Assembly: GCA_016791285.1 (NCBI GenBank)
Contig: JAEUMX010000166.1
Coordinates: 1-6,225, forward strand
Reading direction: 5' to 3'
From: Burkholderiales bacterium
GTDB taxonomy: Bacteria > Pseudomonadota > Gammaproteobacteria > Burkholderiales > JAEUMW01
Length of the DNA stretch: 6,225 bases
The position numbers were made by a program, and so were the translations under genes. Shown in pieces: positions 1 through 5,943 of this stretch. The notes under the pieces are model-generated. The model did no database searches and had not been told where the DNA came from. It saw nothing but the letters and a program-made list of their open reading frames with translations. Positions within the stretch are counted from its first letter, which is position 1, and each line of letters opens with the position of its first letter.

Positions 1-1392
1 CTCGACCGCGCGCGCGACGAGTCCGACCGCGTGCATCCCGTGCGCCTCGTGTTCGAGCCGAAGAGCTCGCGCCAGGACGAGAACGAGTTCGTGAACCTGC
101 TGCTCGCCAAGACCGGCATGGAGTCGAACGCGCCGATGAACTTGGTCATGGTCGGCCTCGATGGCCGCCCGACCTCGAAGAACCTGCGCGAAGTGCTGGC
201 GGAGTGGCTCCAGTTCCGGTTCACGACGGTCACGCGGCGCACGCGGCACCGGCTCGATCAGGTGCTCGACCGCATCCACGTGCTCGAAGGGCGGCTCATC
301 GTGCTTCTCAACGTGGACGAGGTGATCCGCATCATCCGGAATGCCGACGATCCGAAGGCCGAGCTCATCGCCGCTTTCAACCTTAGCGAGCGGCAGGCCG
401 ATGACATCCTCGAGATCCGCCTGCGGCAGTTGGCGAAGCTCGAGCACATCAAGGTCGAGCGCGAGCTCGACGGCCTGCGTAAGGAGCAGAAAGGGCTGGA
501 GCGGGTGCTCGGGAGTCGCAAGGTGCTCGAGAATCTCGTCGTCTCCGAGATCGAGGCCGATGTGAAGACCTTTGGCGATGCACGGCGCACCGTGATCGAA
601 GTCTCCGAGAAGGCGGTCGCCGCAGCGCCGGTCGTCGACGAGCCCGTCACCGTGATCTTCTCGAAGAAGGGCTGGGTACGGGCGCGACAGGGCTGGGACA
701 TCGACACCGCCGCGCTCTCGTTCAAGGAAGGCGACGCACTGGCTGCTGTCGCAGAGTGCCGGACGGTCGATCCGGTGGTGTTCCTCGACTCCATGGGGCG
801 CGCCTACACGCTCGACGCCGCCGAGCTGCCGCCGCGGCGCGGCGATGGCGCACCGGTCTCGTCGCTCGTCGACGTGCAAGGTGGTGCGCAAGTCCGCCAC
901 ATGCTCGTCGCGAAGCCGGAATCCAAGCTGCTCGTCGCCTCCAGCGGTGGCTACGGTTTCATCGCGAAGTTCGGCGACCTGCTGGCGAAGAAGCGCGGTG
1001 GCAAGGAGTTCATGACACTGGAGGCAGGCGAGGAGCCGCTGCCGCCCTTCCTCTTCGACGACACGCCTGGCAACTACGTCGCGGCGGTCTCGGAGCAAGG
1101 CCGGCTGCTGCTCTTCTCGATCGCCGAGATGCGCGAGCTGGCGAAGGGCCGCGGCGTGATCGTCATGGGATTGGAGCAAGGCGAGAAGCTGGTGGCGGTC
1201 GCCGTCTCGGACCAGCGCAAGCTCACGGTGATCGGCACCGGCCGCGGCGGGCGCGACAAGGCCGTGAACATCTTCGGCGACGACCTCGCCCACCACGCCG
1301 GCCATCGCGCGCGGATGGGTCGCGTGATCGCGGACAAGATCAAGCCGAGCGGGCTCTTGGTGGTCGGGAAAGCGAAGGCCGCAGGGACGTGA
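1..1392 (+). CDS. parC: DNA topoisomerase IV subunit A (ParC), C-terminal part; 5' end outside the window
   Basis: ParC is the DNA-cleaving subunit of the type IIA enzyme topoisomerase IV, which with ParE decatenates replicated chromosomes. The frame is open from base 1, giving 463 residues before the TGA, so the N-terminal half with the active-site tyrosine lies upstream. The visible part starts in the RDESDR motif of the breakage-reunion core. It continues through NLVMVGLDGRPTSKNL, a DNA-gate/coiled-coil region (about residues 77-190, with HVLEG, DEVIRIIRN and ILEIRLRQLAKLE) and a beta-pinwheel C-terminal domain (about 214-455, opening EPVTVIFSKKGWVRARQG). These blocks align closely with my memory of E. 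coli and especially betaproteobacterial ParC. GyrA is the alternative, but LDGRP, GWVRARQG and the absence of a canonical QRRGGKG box favour ParC. ParE is not in the window. The gene ends 25 bp from the convergent transporter gene. Confidence 0.95.
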   Translation, partial: LDRARDESDRVHPVRLVFEPKSSRQDENEFVNLLLAKTGMESNAPMNLVMVGLDGRPTSKNLREVLAEWLQFRFTTVTRRTRHRLDQVLDRIHVLEGRLIVLLNVDEVIRIIRNADDPKAELIAAFNLSERQADDILEIRLRQLAKLEHIKVERELDGLRKEQKGLERVLGSRKVLENLVVSEIEADVKTFGDARRTVIEVSEKAVAAAPVVDEPVTVIFSKKGWVRARQGWDIDTAALSFKEGDALAAVAECRTVDPVVFLDSMGRAYTLDAAELPPRRGDGAPVSSLVDVQGGAQVRHMLVAKPESKLLVASSGGYGFIAKFGDLLAKKRGGKEFMTLEAGEEPLPPFLFDDTPGNYVAAVSEQGRLLLFSIAEMRELAKGRGVIVMGLEQGEKLVAVAVSDQRKLTVIGTGRGGRDKAVNIFGDDLAHHAGHRARMGRVIADKIKPSGLLVVGKAKAAGT

Positions 1393-1427
1393 CCTCTCCT
1401 TGCCGAAACTTTGCCAATCAAGTCACG
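1388..1427. other. Convergent gene junction with a shared dyad
   Basis: The parC stop (1390-1392) and the transporter stop (1418-1420 on the other strand) are 25 bp apart. CGTGAC at 1388-1393, which contains the parC stop, is the exact inverse of GTCACG at 1422-1427 in the last transporter codons. The 6-bp arms enclose a 28-nt loop. There is no T-tract on either side, so this is at best a weak bidirectional fold. No ordinary intrinsic terminator is visible for either gene. Confidence 0.25.
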
Positions 1428-2836
1428 CCGGCGGACGCGGCGGATTCCTTGCGCTGTTTGAGCAGCGCTTTCACCTCGTAGGCGCGCGCCTCGGTGAGCG
1501 GGTACTTGGCGATCAGCCAGACGCTGATGAGGCAGATCGCGGCCGGCAGGCCGATTTCCCAGGCGCGGAGCTGAAAGAGCGTGGACTCGGTTTGCACCTT
1601 CGCGCCCTCGGCGAAGCCGGTGAAACGCTGGAGATAGCCGCTGATGATCGTCGCGATCGAGACGGCGACCTTCCACCACCAGTTGTAGACGGCGAAATAG
1701 ATGCCCTCGCGGCGGATGCCGGTGGCGAGTTCCTCCTCGTCGCAGATGTCCGCGATCATCGCGTTCACGAGCGAAAAGGCGAAGACCATGCCGAGCGAGA
1801 GGCAGACGGTCGGGAACATCGTCCAATACGGGTGCGCGCGGTCGTAGCAGACGATCTTGGAGAGGTTGCCGCCGATGATGAGCGCGAGCGCCAGCAGCAC
1901 GGTGAAGCGCTTGCCGTAGCGCTTCGAGAGCCACGCCATCGGAAACGCGCCGAGAATGCCGACAATGGCCCAGAGCGTGCCGTTCACCGCCATCAGCTCG
2001 GAGGCGGCGTCCGTCTTTCCGTCGAAGAGGAAGAAAATCTGGATGTAGTTGTTGAAGCCCATCACGAGCTGGAACGCGACGATGAGCAGCACGAACGCGC
2101 CGACGAGGCGCAGGAAGGTCGTGTTGCGATAGGTGGCCTTGAAGCTCTGCATGATTGGCACGCGCTCCTGCTGGCTGGCTTGGTGAATCTTGCCTTCCTT
2201 GCACACGAACGCGCACCACATCGCCGCGCCGGTGAGGATCACGCTCATGCCGAGGCAGACCCACTTGATGCCGTTGACCGTGTCGCCGTGGAAGATCGGG
2301 CGATTGGCGAGGAAGTAGACCCACGGCAGCGTGAGCGCGCCGACGTTGCCGATGAAACTCGCGTAGGCGAAGATGCTGGTCTTCTCGTGGTAGTCGTCGG
2401 TCATCTCCATGCCGAGCGCGCCGTGCGGGATCGCGTAGATCGGCACGACGGTGTAAAAGAACAGAGACGTCACGAGAAAGTAGCCGAACATCCACTCCTT
2501 GCTCCAGTCGCGCGGCACCGTCCACAACAGCCAGAACGCGACGCCGATCAGGATGCCGCCGATAACGAGGAACGGAATGCGCCGCCCCCAGCGCGAGCGG
2601 CAGTTGTCGGACATGTTGCCGAGGACCGGATCGATGATCGCGTCCCAGAGCCGCGGGAAAGCCTGTGCGTAACCGATCCAGATCGCGCTCACGCCGAGGC
2701 CGACGACGTACACGAGATTCGTTAACTGCACGACCGAGTTCACGGCGACGATCGTCACTACGGCGCCCATGCCGTAGGCGACCTTTTGCGAGACGGGAAT
2801 GCGATCGGCGGCGGCCGTCGTGTAGTGGGAAGTCAT
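1418..2836 (-). CDS. GPH-family (MelB-like) sugar:cation symporter, MFS superfamily
   Basis: This is a 472-residue integral inner-membrane protein, the usual length for the glycoside-pentoside-hexuronide:cation symporter family, whose members take up sugars or glycosides with H+ or Na+. About 12 hydrophobic segments can be read, the first around residues 20-48. Family marks are clear. DAIIDP (65-70) in the second helix carries D65 and D69, matching the cation-site Asp55 and Asp59 of MelB. RSRWGRRIPF (80-89) is the conserved cytoplasmic loop. The central loop at 361-390 carries IADICDEEELATGIRREG followed by a helix ending WWWKV. The C-terminal YPLTEARAYEV is also typical. The substrate cannot be read from the sequence. 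The ATG at 2836 suits the family N-terminus (PVSQKVAYGMGAV), but no purine-rich ribosome binding site precedes it. No hydrolase, isomerase or regulator lies beside it. The sequence style recalls Verrucomicrobiota (Opitutaceae), which is an inference from memory. Confidence 0.9.
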   Translation of the reverse strand: MTSHYTTAAADRIPVSQKVAYGMGAVVTIVAVNSVVQLTNLVYVVGLGVSAIWIGYAQAFPRLWDAIIDPVLGNMSDNCRSRWGRRIPFLVIGGILIGVAFWLLWTVPRDWSKEWMFGYFLVTSLFFYTVVPIYAIPHGALGMEMTDDYHEKTSIFAYASFIGNVGALTLPWVYFLANRPIFHGDTVNGIKWVCLGMSVILTGAAMWCAFVCKEGKIHQASQQERVPIMQSFKATYRNTTFLRLVGAFVLLIVAFQLVMGFNNYIQIFFLFDGKTDAASELMAVNGTLWAIVGILGAFPMAWLSKRYGKRFTVLLALALIIGGNLSKIVCYDRAHPYWTMFPTVCLSLGMVFAFSLVNAMIADICDEEELATGIRREGIYFAVYNWWWKVAVSIATIISGYLQRFTGFAEGAKVQTESTLFQLRAWEIGLPAAICLISVWLIAKYPLTEARAYEVKALLKQRKESAASAGVT

Positions 2837-2998
2837 CAGGTGTAATGTTGGCGGGGCTCAAAGCGGTTCGCTTCGTCCCGGATGGTCATGCGGCGGTCGG
2901 AGTTCGATTCCGAGCAGATTACCGGATTCGCGCAACAGCGGCGCGATGGCCGTCATCGCCACGCGGTGGCACCGACTGGCCGCAGAAGGTCGAAGATC

Positions 2999-3010
2999 GG
3001 CCTGCAGGCC
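2999..3010. repeat. Perfect 12-bp palindrome
   Basis: GGCCTGCAGGCC is its own reverse complement and lies in the non-coding gap. It cannot be extended because the flanking bases are C and C. It could be a protein-binding dyad, part of an interspersed palindromic repeat family, or chance in GC-rich DNA. Nothing in the window decides between these. Confidence 0.5.
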
Positions 3011-3096
3011 CCGGCGCGAGCGCTCCCCCCGCGAGCGAGGTTGGATCCTCGTCGAGTCCTCCCTCCAGCCGATGCGCTGCTCGAATCTGTAATCCC

Positions 3097-3115
3097 GCTG
3101 GCCGGGGCCGCCAGC
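3097..3115. repeat. Short hairpin in the intergenic gap
   Basis: GCTGGC (3097-3102) and GCCAGC (3110-3115) are perfect inverted arms around the 7-nt loop CGGGGCC. No T-tract follows on either strand, so it is not a typical terminator. It lies 89 bp from the 12-bp palindrome in the same gap, which suggests repeat-type intergenic DNA. Confidence 0.4.
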
Positions 3116-3231
3116 CTCGGCATCCCAAACGCTGGCGCTGACCGTCAACCGCAGCAACGCCCCGGCCCGGCCCTCTGCGCGAGACTCGGCATGACCCAGG
3201 CCGGGAACTACTCTATTGCTGCTGACGGGCG

Positions 3232-3262
3232 CCCCGGGGGGTAGCCCCCCCTCGCTTCGGGG
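3232..3262 (-). terminator. GC-rich fold just downstream of the protease stop; possible terminator without a U-tract
   Basis: Immediately after the protease TGA, in its direction of transcription, CCCC-GAAGCGA-GGGG can pair. Next to it GGGGGG (3236-3241) pairs with CCCCCC (3245-3250) around a 3-nt loop. The outer CCCCG (3232-3236) and CGGGG (3258-3262) can also pair. The position suits a 3'-end structure, but no run of T follows on the minus strand. It may only stabilise the transcript end or pause polymerase. Confidence 0.4.
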
Positions 3263-5653
3263 TCAGCCGAGACCCTTGATGCGGGTCTCCTGCTCCTCGC
3301 GCAGCTTGGCGGACTGGAAGCGCCAAGTGACGCGCCCGACCTCCTCCTCGTTCTTGAAGAGCTGACGCGCCATCACCTGCCCGAACTCGTCGGCGTTCGC
3401 GGGCGGCAGCTTCACATGGAGCTTCATCGGGTAGCGCGCTTTTTTCGGCATCAGCCCGGCGCCGAGCCGGACGCGGCCGGCCGCCGGCAGCCGCGCGAAG
3501 GCGATCTGCTGGCGCTCGTCGACCTTCACCACCTCGAGGTTGGCCTTCATCTCGCGGAAGAACCGGAACGGCGCCTCTAGCAGCACCTCCGCGCCGCGCG
3601 GCAGCCGAAGCTGCATTTCCACCACCATATCGAGCGCCTGGTTCGGGAAGCCGGCCACCAGGAAGGCCTGCGGCGCGGGCTCGGGCGCGCTCGGGTCGAC
3701 GTCGACGACGTTGAAGTTCCGCCAGGTGACGTTGTTGTTGTTTCGGATGAACAGCCGGAAGTTGTCCCAGTTCAGGAAGTCCGCCAGCGGCGGCGCCGGA
3801 TCCTGCGGGTGGTCGAGCAGCCCGACGAAGCAGTAGTGCCCGGTCGCAGGGATCTGAGCCGCCGGCCAGGTAAGGGCGTCGGCACAGACCAGCTGCTCGC
3901 CGGTCGGCAGGTTCGGCATGGTGACGGTTCCGACCAAATTCCACAGGTCGGGACTAACCAGGGTGGAGGGCGGCGACCAGTAGATCGTCGCCGTCGCCCC
4001 GCTCGCGTCGGTGCTGCCCTGGTTGAGCGCCCGCACGTAGATGAAGTTGTCCTGCCCGGCCTCGGCCTCGTAGCCGAGCGTCGCGCTCATCTCGGTGCCG
4101 CTGCCCTGCCCGAAGGCCATCTGCGCGTCGGCGACCGGCGTCTTGCGCAGGATAATGTCGGGCGAGGCCGAGATCGACCCGGCATGCGGGTCGCCGGTGT
4201 CGCCGACGAAGTCACGGATGTAGATGTCCGGAGTAAGGCCGAGCAGGCTACCGATGACGCCGGCGAGGTTCGGCATCACCCCCATCGCCGTCACCTCGGC
4301 GGGTGAGGGCAGGGTGTTGACGGCCGCGTCGGAGAGGATCTGCCGCATCTGGCCGGGGCTCAGGCGGATGGCGTTCGCCGCCTCGTAGACGCCCTGAACG
4401 CAGAGCGCAGCGCCGGTGACGATCGGCGAAGCCGAAGAGGTCCCGCTGAAAATGCCGGTATACAGGTTGGTCGCGCCAGTAGTGTCGGAGGAGGCAGTGT
4501 TGACGTTCTGCCCCCAGGCGAAGCAGTCGAGGCGCGCGCCGTAGGTCGAGTAGCCGAGCCTGGTGTGCGGCGCGGCGGAGCTCGCTGCCGCCACCATGAT
4601 CGCCCCCGAATCGCGGAAGTCCGCGCTGGCAGGGTTGAGGATCTGCAGCCCGCCCTTGGTATAGGCGTCGAGATCGAGCGCCGGCAGGCCGCCGTTGTTG
4701 GTGCCGTTGCCACCTGCCTCGACCACGATCATGCCGAGCGCCGTGGCGAGGCGGATCGCCTCGAAATTGAGGTCTACCGTCTCGACCGGGCCGTAAGTCG
4801 GGTCGCCGGCGGGCGTGGTCTGAGCGACGGTCTGCACCTCGAGCAGGATGGTGTCGCCGAAGGCGAGGTTCTGCACCGCGGCGAGGATCGCGTCCGGGAT
4901 CGTGGAGCCCCAGTAGGAGGACGCCATGACGCCGGCGATCTGCGGTGCGATGCCGACGCAGCCGATGGTGTTGTCCACTGCGCAGACTTCGCCGAGCACG
5001 CTCGTGCCGTGCGCGCGCGAGCCGTCGCGAATCATGCCGTGGACCAGCGTCGCCCCGTGCGCGACGAGATCCTCGTGAGCGAGCGTCCACCCGCGTTCAA
5101 CATCGACGAAGCGCTGCCCTGCCCCGTCGCCGCCGGGCAGCGCCCAGGCGAAGGGCGCGTCGATGCCGTCGGGGGCCGGCGTCAGATAACCCTGGTTGCC
5201 GTAGCGCGGGTCGTCGCCGGGCGCGACCAGCGGATCGGGACCGATGATCTCGATGTCGACCGAAACCAGGCCCGGCCAGCCGCGCAGTTGTTGGGCAAGC
5301 TCCCCCAGATCGTCGGCTTTCTCGGTGGTCAGTTCGAAGAACGCCTCGAAATTCGCAGGCTTGTAGGTCGGGTCGCGCTCCGCTGCGAGCCTCTGCAGCC
5401 GGCGCACTTCGTCCGGGGCGATCTTGGTCAGCGCGCGGGTCAGGCGCACATCGCCGAAGCGATCCTTGAACTTCGCCCAGCGCGCCGGGTGCGCCCGGGC
5501 GAGCAGGTCGACCGGATCCTCCACCTGTTCGAACGGAAGCCCGTCTTCGAAGCGCACGATCACGCGCGGCGGCTGCAGCACGAGTTCCTTCTCGCTCTTG
5601 AAAGGTTCCTTGTCCTTCAAAAACTCTTTCTCGTTGAATGGCTTGACAGACAT
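3263..5653 (-). CDS. Subtilisin-like serine protease (S8) with a long beta-rich C-terminal extension
   Basis: This 796-residue endopeptidase of the subtilase family has all key residues: Asp184 (FVDVERGW), His215 (RAHGTSVLGEV), oxyanion Asn316 (EAGGNG) and Ser406 (SGTSSASPIVTG). Residues 1-140 precede the catalytic domain (about 150-470) and may act as a prodomain. Residues 476-655 look like an Ig-type module (TPDIYIRD, SPDIILR, NFIYVRALNQGS, NNNNVTWRNFNVVD) of a kind found behind other bacterial subtilases. Residues 660-796 form a further beta-rich domain I cannot name. The N-terminus is Lys/Glu-rich with no hydrophobic segment, so no Sec or Tat signal is visible and its location is unclear. 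C224 and C232 could form a disulfide if it is exported. An upstream in-frame ATG at 5740 would add 29 residues. I chose the ATG at 5653 because GAGGAG lies 8 nt before it. The gene stands alone on its strand and is divergent from the His-rich gene. Confidence 0.92.
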   Translation of the reverse strand: MSVKPFNEKEFLKDKEPFKSEKELVLQPPRVIVRFEDGLPFEQVEDPVDLLARAHPARWAKFKDRFGDVRLTRALTKIAPDEVRRLQRLAAERDPTYKPANFEAFFELTTEKADDLGELAQQLRGWPGLVSVDIEIIGPDPLVAPGDDPRYGNQGYLTPAPDGIDAPFAWALPGGDGAGQRFVDVERGWTLAHEDLVAHGATLVHGMIRDGSRAHGTSVLGEVCAVDNTIGCVGIAPQIAGVMASSYWGSTIPDAILAAVQNLAFGDTILLEVQTVAQTTPAGDPTYGPVETVDLNFEAIRLATALGMIVVEAGGNGTNNGGLPALDLDAYTKGGLQILNPASADFRDSGAIMVAAASSAAPHTRLGYSTYGARLDCFAWGQNVNTASSDTTGATNLYTGIFSGTSSASPIVTGAALCVQGVYEAANAIRLSPGQMRQILSDAAVNTLPSPAEVTAMGVMPNLAGVIGSLLGLTPDIYIRDFVGDTGDPHAGSISASPDIILRKTPVADAQMAFGQGSGTEMSATLGYEAEAGQDNFIYVRALNQGSTDASGATATIYWSPPSTLVSPDLWNLVGTVTMPNLPTGEQLVCADALTWPAAQIPATGHYCFVGLLDHPQDPAPPLADFLNWDNFRLFIRNNNNVTWRNFNVVDVDPSAPEPAPQAFLVAGFPNQALDMVVEMQLRLPRGAEVLLEAPFRFFREMKANLEVVKVDERQQIAFARLPAAGRVRLGAGLMPKKARYPMKLHVKLPPANADEFGQVMARQLFKNEEEVGRVTWRFQSAKLREEQETRIKGLG

Positions 5654-5661
5654 TTTGATTA

Positions 5662-5667
5662 CTCCTC
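5662..5667 (-). promoter_or_regulatory. Ribosome binding site of the S8 protease (decides the start)
   Basis: On the minus strand GAGGAG is followed by an 8-nt spacer (TAATCAAA) and the ATG at 5653. This is a strong Shine-Dalgarno match at ideal distance. It rules in favour of the shorter protein starting MSVKPFNEKE over the upstream in-frame ATG. Confidence 0.85.
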
Positions 5668-5718
5668 TATTGGATGGATCTAGTGGAAGAGAGTGTGAGC
5701 AAACGTACAGGAATGCCC

Positions 5719-5748
5719 GATAGACAGGGCACAGCTGCACCTGTGCAA
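5719..5748 (-). promoter_or_regulatory. Possible sigma70-type promoter of the S8 protease
   Basis: On the minus strand a -35-like TTGCAC (5748-5743) is followed, after 18 nt, by a weak -10-like TCTATC (5724-5719). Transcription would start about 60 nt before the ATG. The -10 match is poor (3 of 6). A second TTGCAC lies 23 bp further upstream (5771-5766), so the exact promoter is uncertain. Confidence 0.3.
5729..5746. promoter_or_regulatory. 18-bp near-perfect palindrome, possible operator
   Basis: GCACAGCTGCACCTGTGC has 6-bp perfect inverted arms (GCACAG/CTGTGC) and a central TGCA. Only one position pair (5735/5740) breaks the symmetry. It lies inside the proposed promoter spacer of the protease and touches its -35 hexamer, where a dimeric repressor would block transcription. 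No regulator gene is in the window. Confidence 0.45.
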
Positions 5749-5864
5749 AGTCTATTCAGCTGGGCGTGCAAGCGTGAATACGCTAGACGATCTAGGCCGA
5801 AGGCTGTAGGAATGCCGTCGTGTGATGGGGCCGTTGGACGGATCTCGTTATCAAACCTTGTTCC

Positions 5865-5886
5865 GTTCAGCAAGCGTTCAGCAAAC
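5865..5886 (+). promoter_or_regulatory. Tandem 11-bp direct repeats, possible response-regulator site
   Basis: GTTCAGCAAGC (5865-5875) is followed directly by GTTCAGCAAAC (5876-5886), with 10 of 11 positions identical. An 11-bp period is one helical turn and is typical of sites bound head-to-tail by OmpR/PhoB-family response regulators. A weak -10-like TAGGAT (5893-5898) follows 6 bp later and no good -35 is present, as at activator-dependent promoters. The regulator's identity is unknown. The site sits 57 bp before the His-rich gene start. Confidence 0.45.
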
Positions 5887-5896
5887 CCTCTCTAGG

Positions 5897-5924
5897 ATGG
5901 CATCGCGTGAGAAACGCATGCCAT
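5897..5924 (+). other. 11-bp hairpin before the ribosome binding site of the His-rich gene
   Basis: ATGGCAT (5897-5903) pairs with ATGCCAT (5918-5924). After one bulged C (5904), GCGT (5905-5908) pairs with ACGC (5914-5917), leaving the 5-nt loop GAGAA. No T-tract follows on either strand, so this is not a terminator. It ends 6 nt before AAGGAG, so in the mRNA it would form a 5' leader stem that could affect stability or ribosome access. As DNA it could be a dyad operator. Confidence 0.5.
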
Positions 5925-5930
5925 TCGAAA

Positions 5931-5936
5931 AAGGAG
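5931..5936 (+). promoter_or_regulatory. Ribosome binding site of the His-rich protein gene
   Basis: AAGGAG lies 7 nt before the ATG at 5944, a strong and well-placed Shine-Dalgarno. It supports this start, as does the signal peptide that follows at once. Confidence 0.85.
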
Positions 5937-5943
5937 CGTTGCC

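Larger units (their letters stand above)
2837..3262. other. 426-bp gap without a convincing gene
   Basis: This stretch lies between the transporter start and the protease stop. The open frames here are arginine- and proline-rich, overlap each other on both strands, lack ribosome binding sites and resemble no family I know. I see no clear promoter for the transporter. The region does hold several palindromes and hairpins: 2999-3010, 3097-3115 and a GC-rich fold at 3232-3262. It may be a decayed or repeat-derived intergenic sequence that travelled with the transporter gene. Confidence 0.6.
5670..5848 (+). repeat. Imperfect 15-bp direct repeat pair
   Basis: TTGGATGGATCTAGT (5670-5684) and TTGGACGGATCTCGT (5834-5848) match at 13 of 15 positions, 164 bp apart. 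A 9-bp repeat AGGAATGCC occurs at 5709-5717 and 5808-5816 between them. They may be remnants of a local duplication, two binding sites, or chance. The first copy lies in the leader of the protease gene. Confidence 0.35.
5654..5943. promoter_or_regulatory. 290-bp divergent intergenic regulatory region
   Basis: This region separates the protease and the His-rich gene, which are transcribed away from each other, so it should hold both promoters. It is clearly less GC-rich than the flanking genes. It contains an 18-bp near-palindrome on the protease side, tandem 11-bp repeats and a hairpin on the His-rich side, and imperfect longer direct repeats. Short open frames here (for example 5674-5895, +) have no ribosome binding site or recognisable product, and I treat them as chance. 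Confidence 0.7.

Noticed and set aside
988..1020. KKRGGKEF in the ParC C-terminal domain as a GyrA box
   Set aside because: It aligns with the NRAGKALITL-type segment of ParC rather than the canonical QRRGGKG box, and the rest of the protein is ParC-like.
2896..2914. tRNA T-arm-like sequence (GTTCGATTCC)
   Set aside because: The canonical 5-bp T-stem does not pair, and no anticodon arm, acceptor stem or CCA surrounds it.
3081..3135. Resemblance to an Alu-like phrase (TGTAATCCCGCTGG, GCCTCGGCATCCCAAACGCTGG)
   Set aside because: The match is short and broken, and the setting is bacterial, so chance similarity is more likely than contamination.
2858..3157. 99-codon minus-strand open frame just upstream of the transporter
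   Set aside because: It is Arg-rich with no recognisable domain, has no ribosome binding site, and overlaps open frames of equal quality in other frames of GC-rich DNA.
2882..3244. 120-codon plus-strand open frame in the gap
   Set aside because: It has low-complexity Arg/Pro/Ala composition and no Shine-Dalgarno or family resemblance, so it is probably a chance frame.
5654..5740. Longer protease start at 5740, adding 29 residues
   Set aside because: The added segment is not conserved-looking and not a clean signal peptide, and the ideal GAGGAG with 8-nt spacing points to the ATG at 5653.
5674..5895. 73-codon plus-strand and 68-codon minus-strand open frames in the divergent region
   Set aside because: They overlap each other and the regulatory elements, lack ribosome binding sites, and match nothing known.
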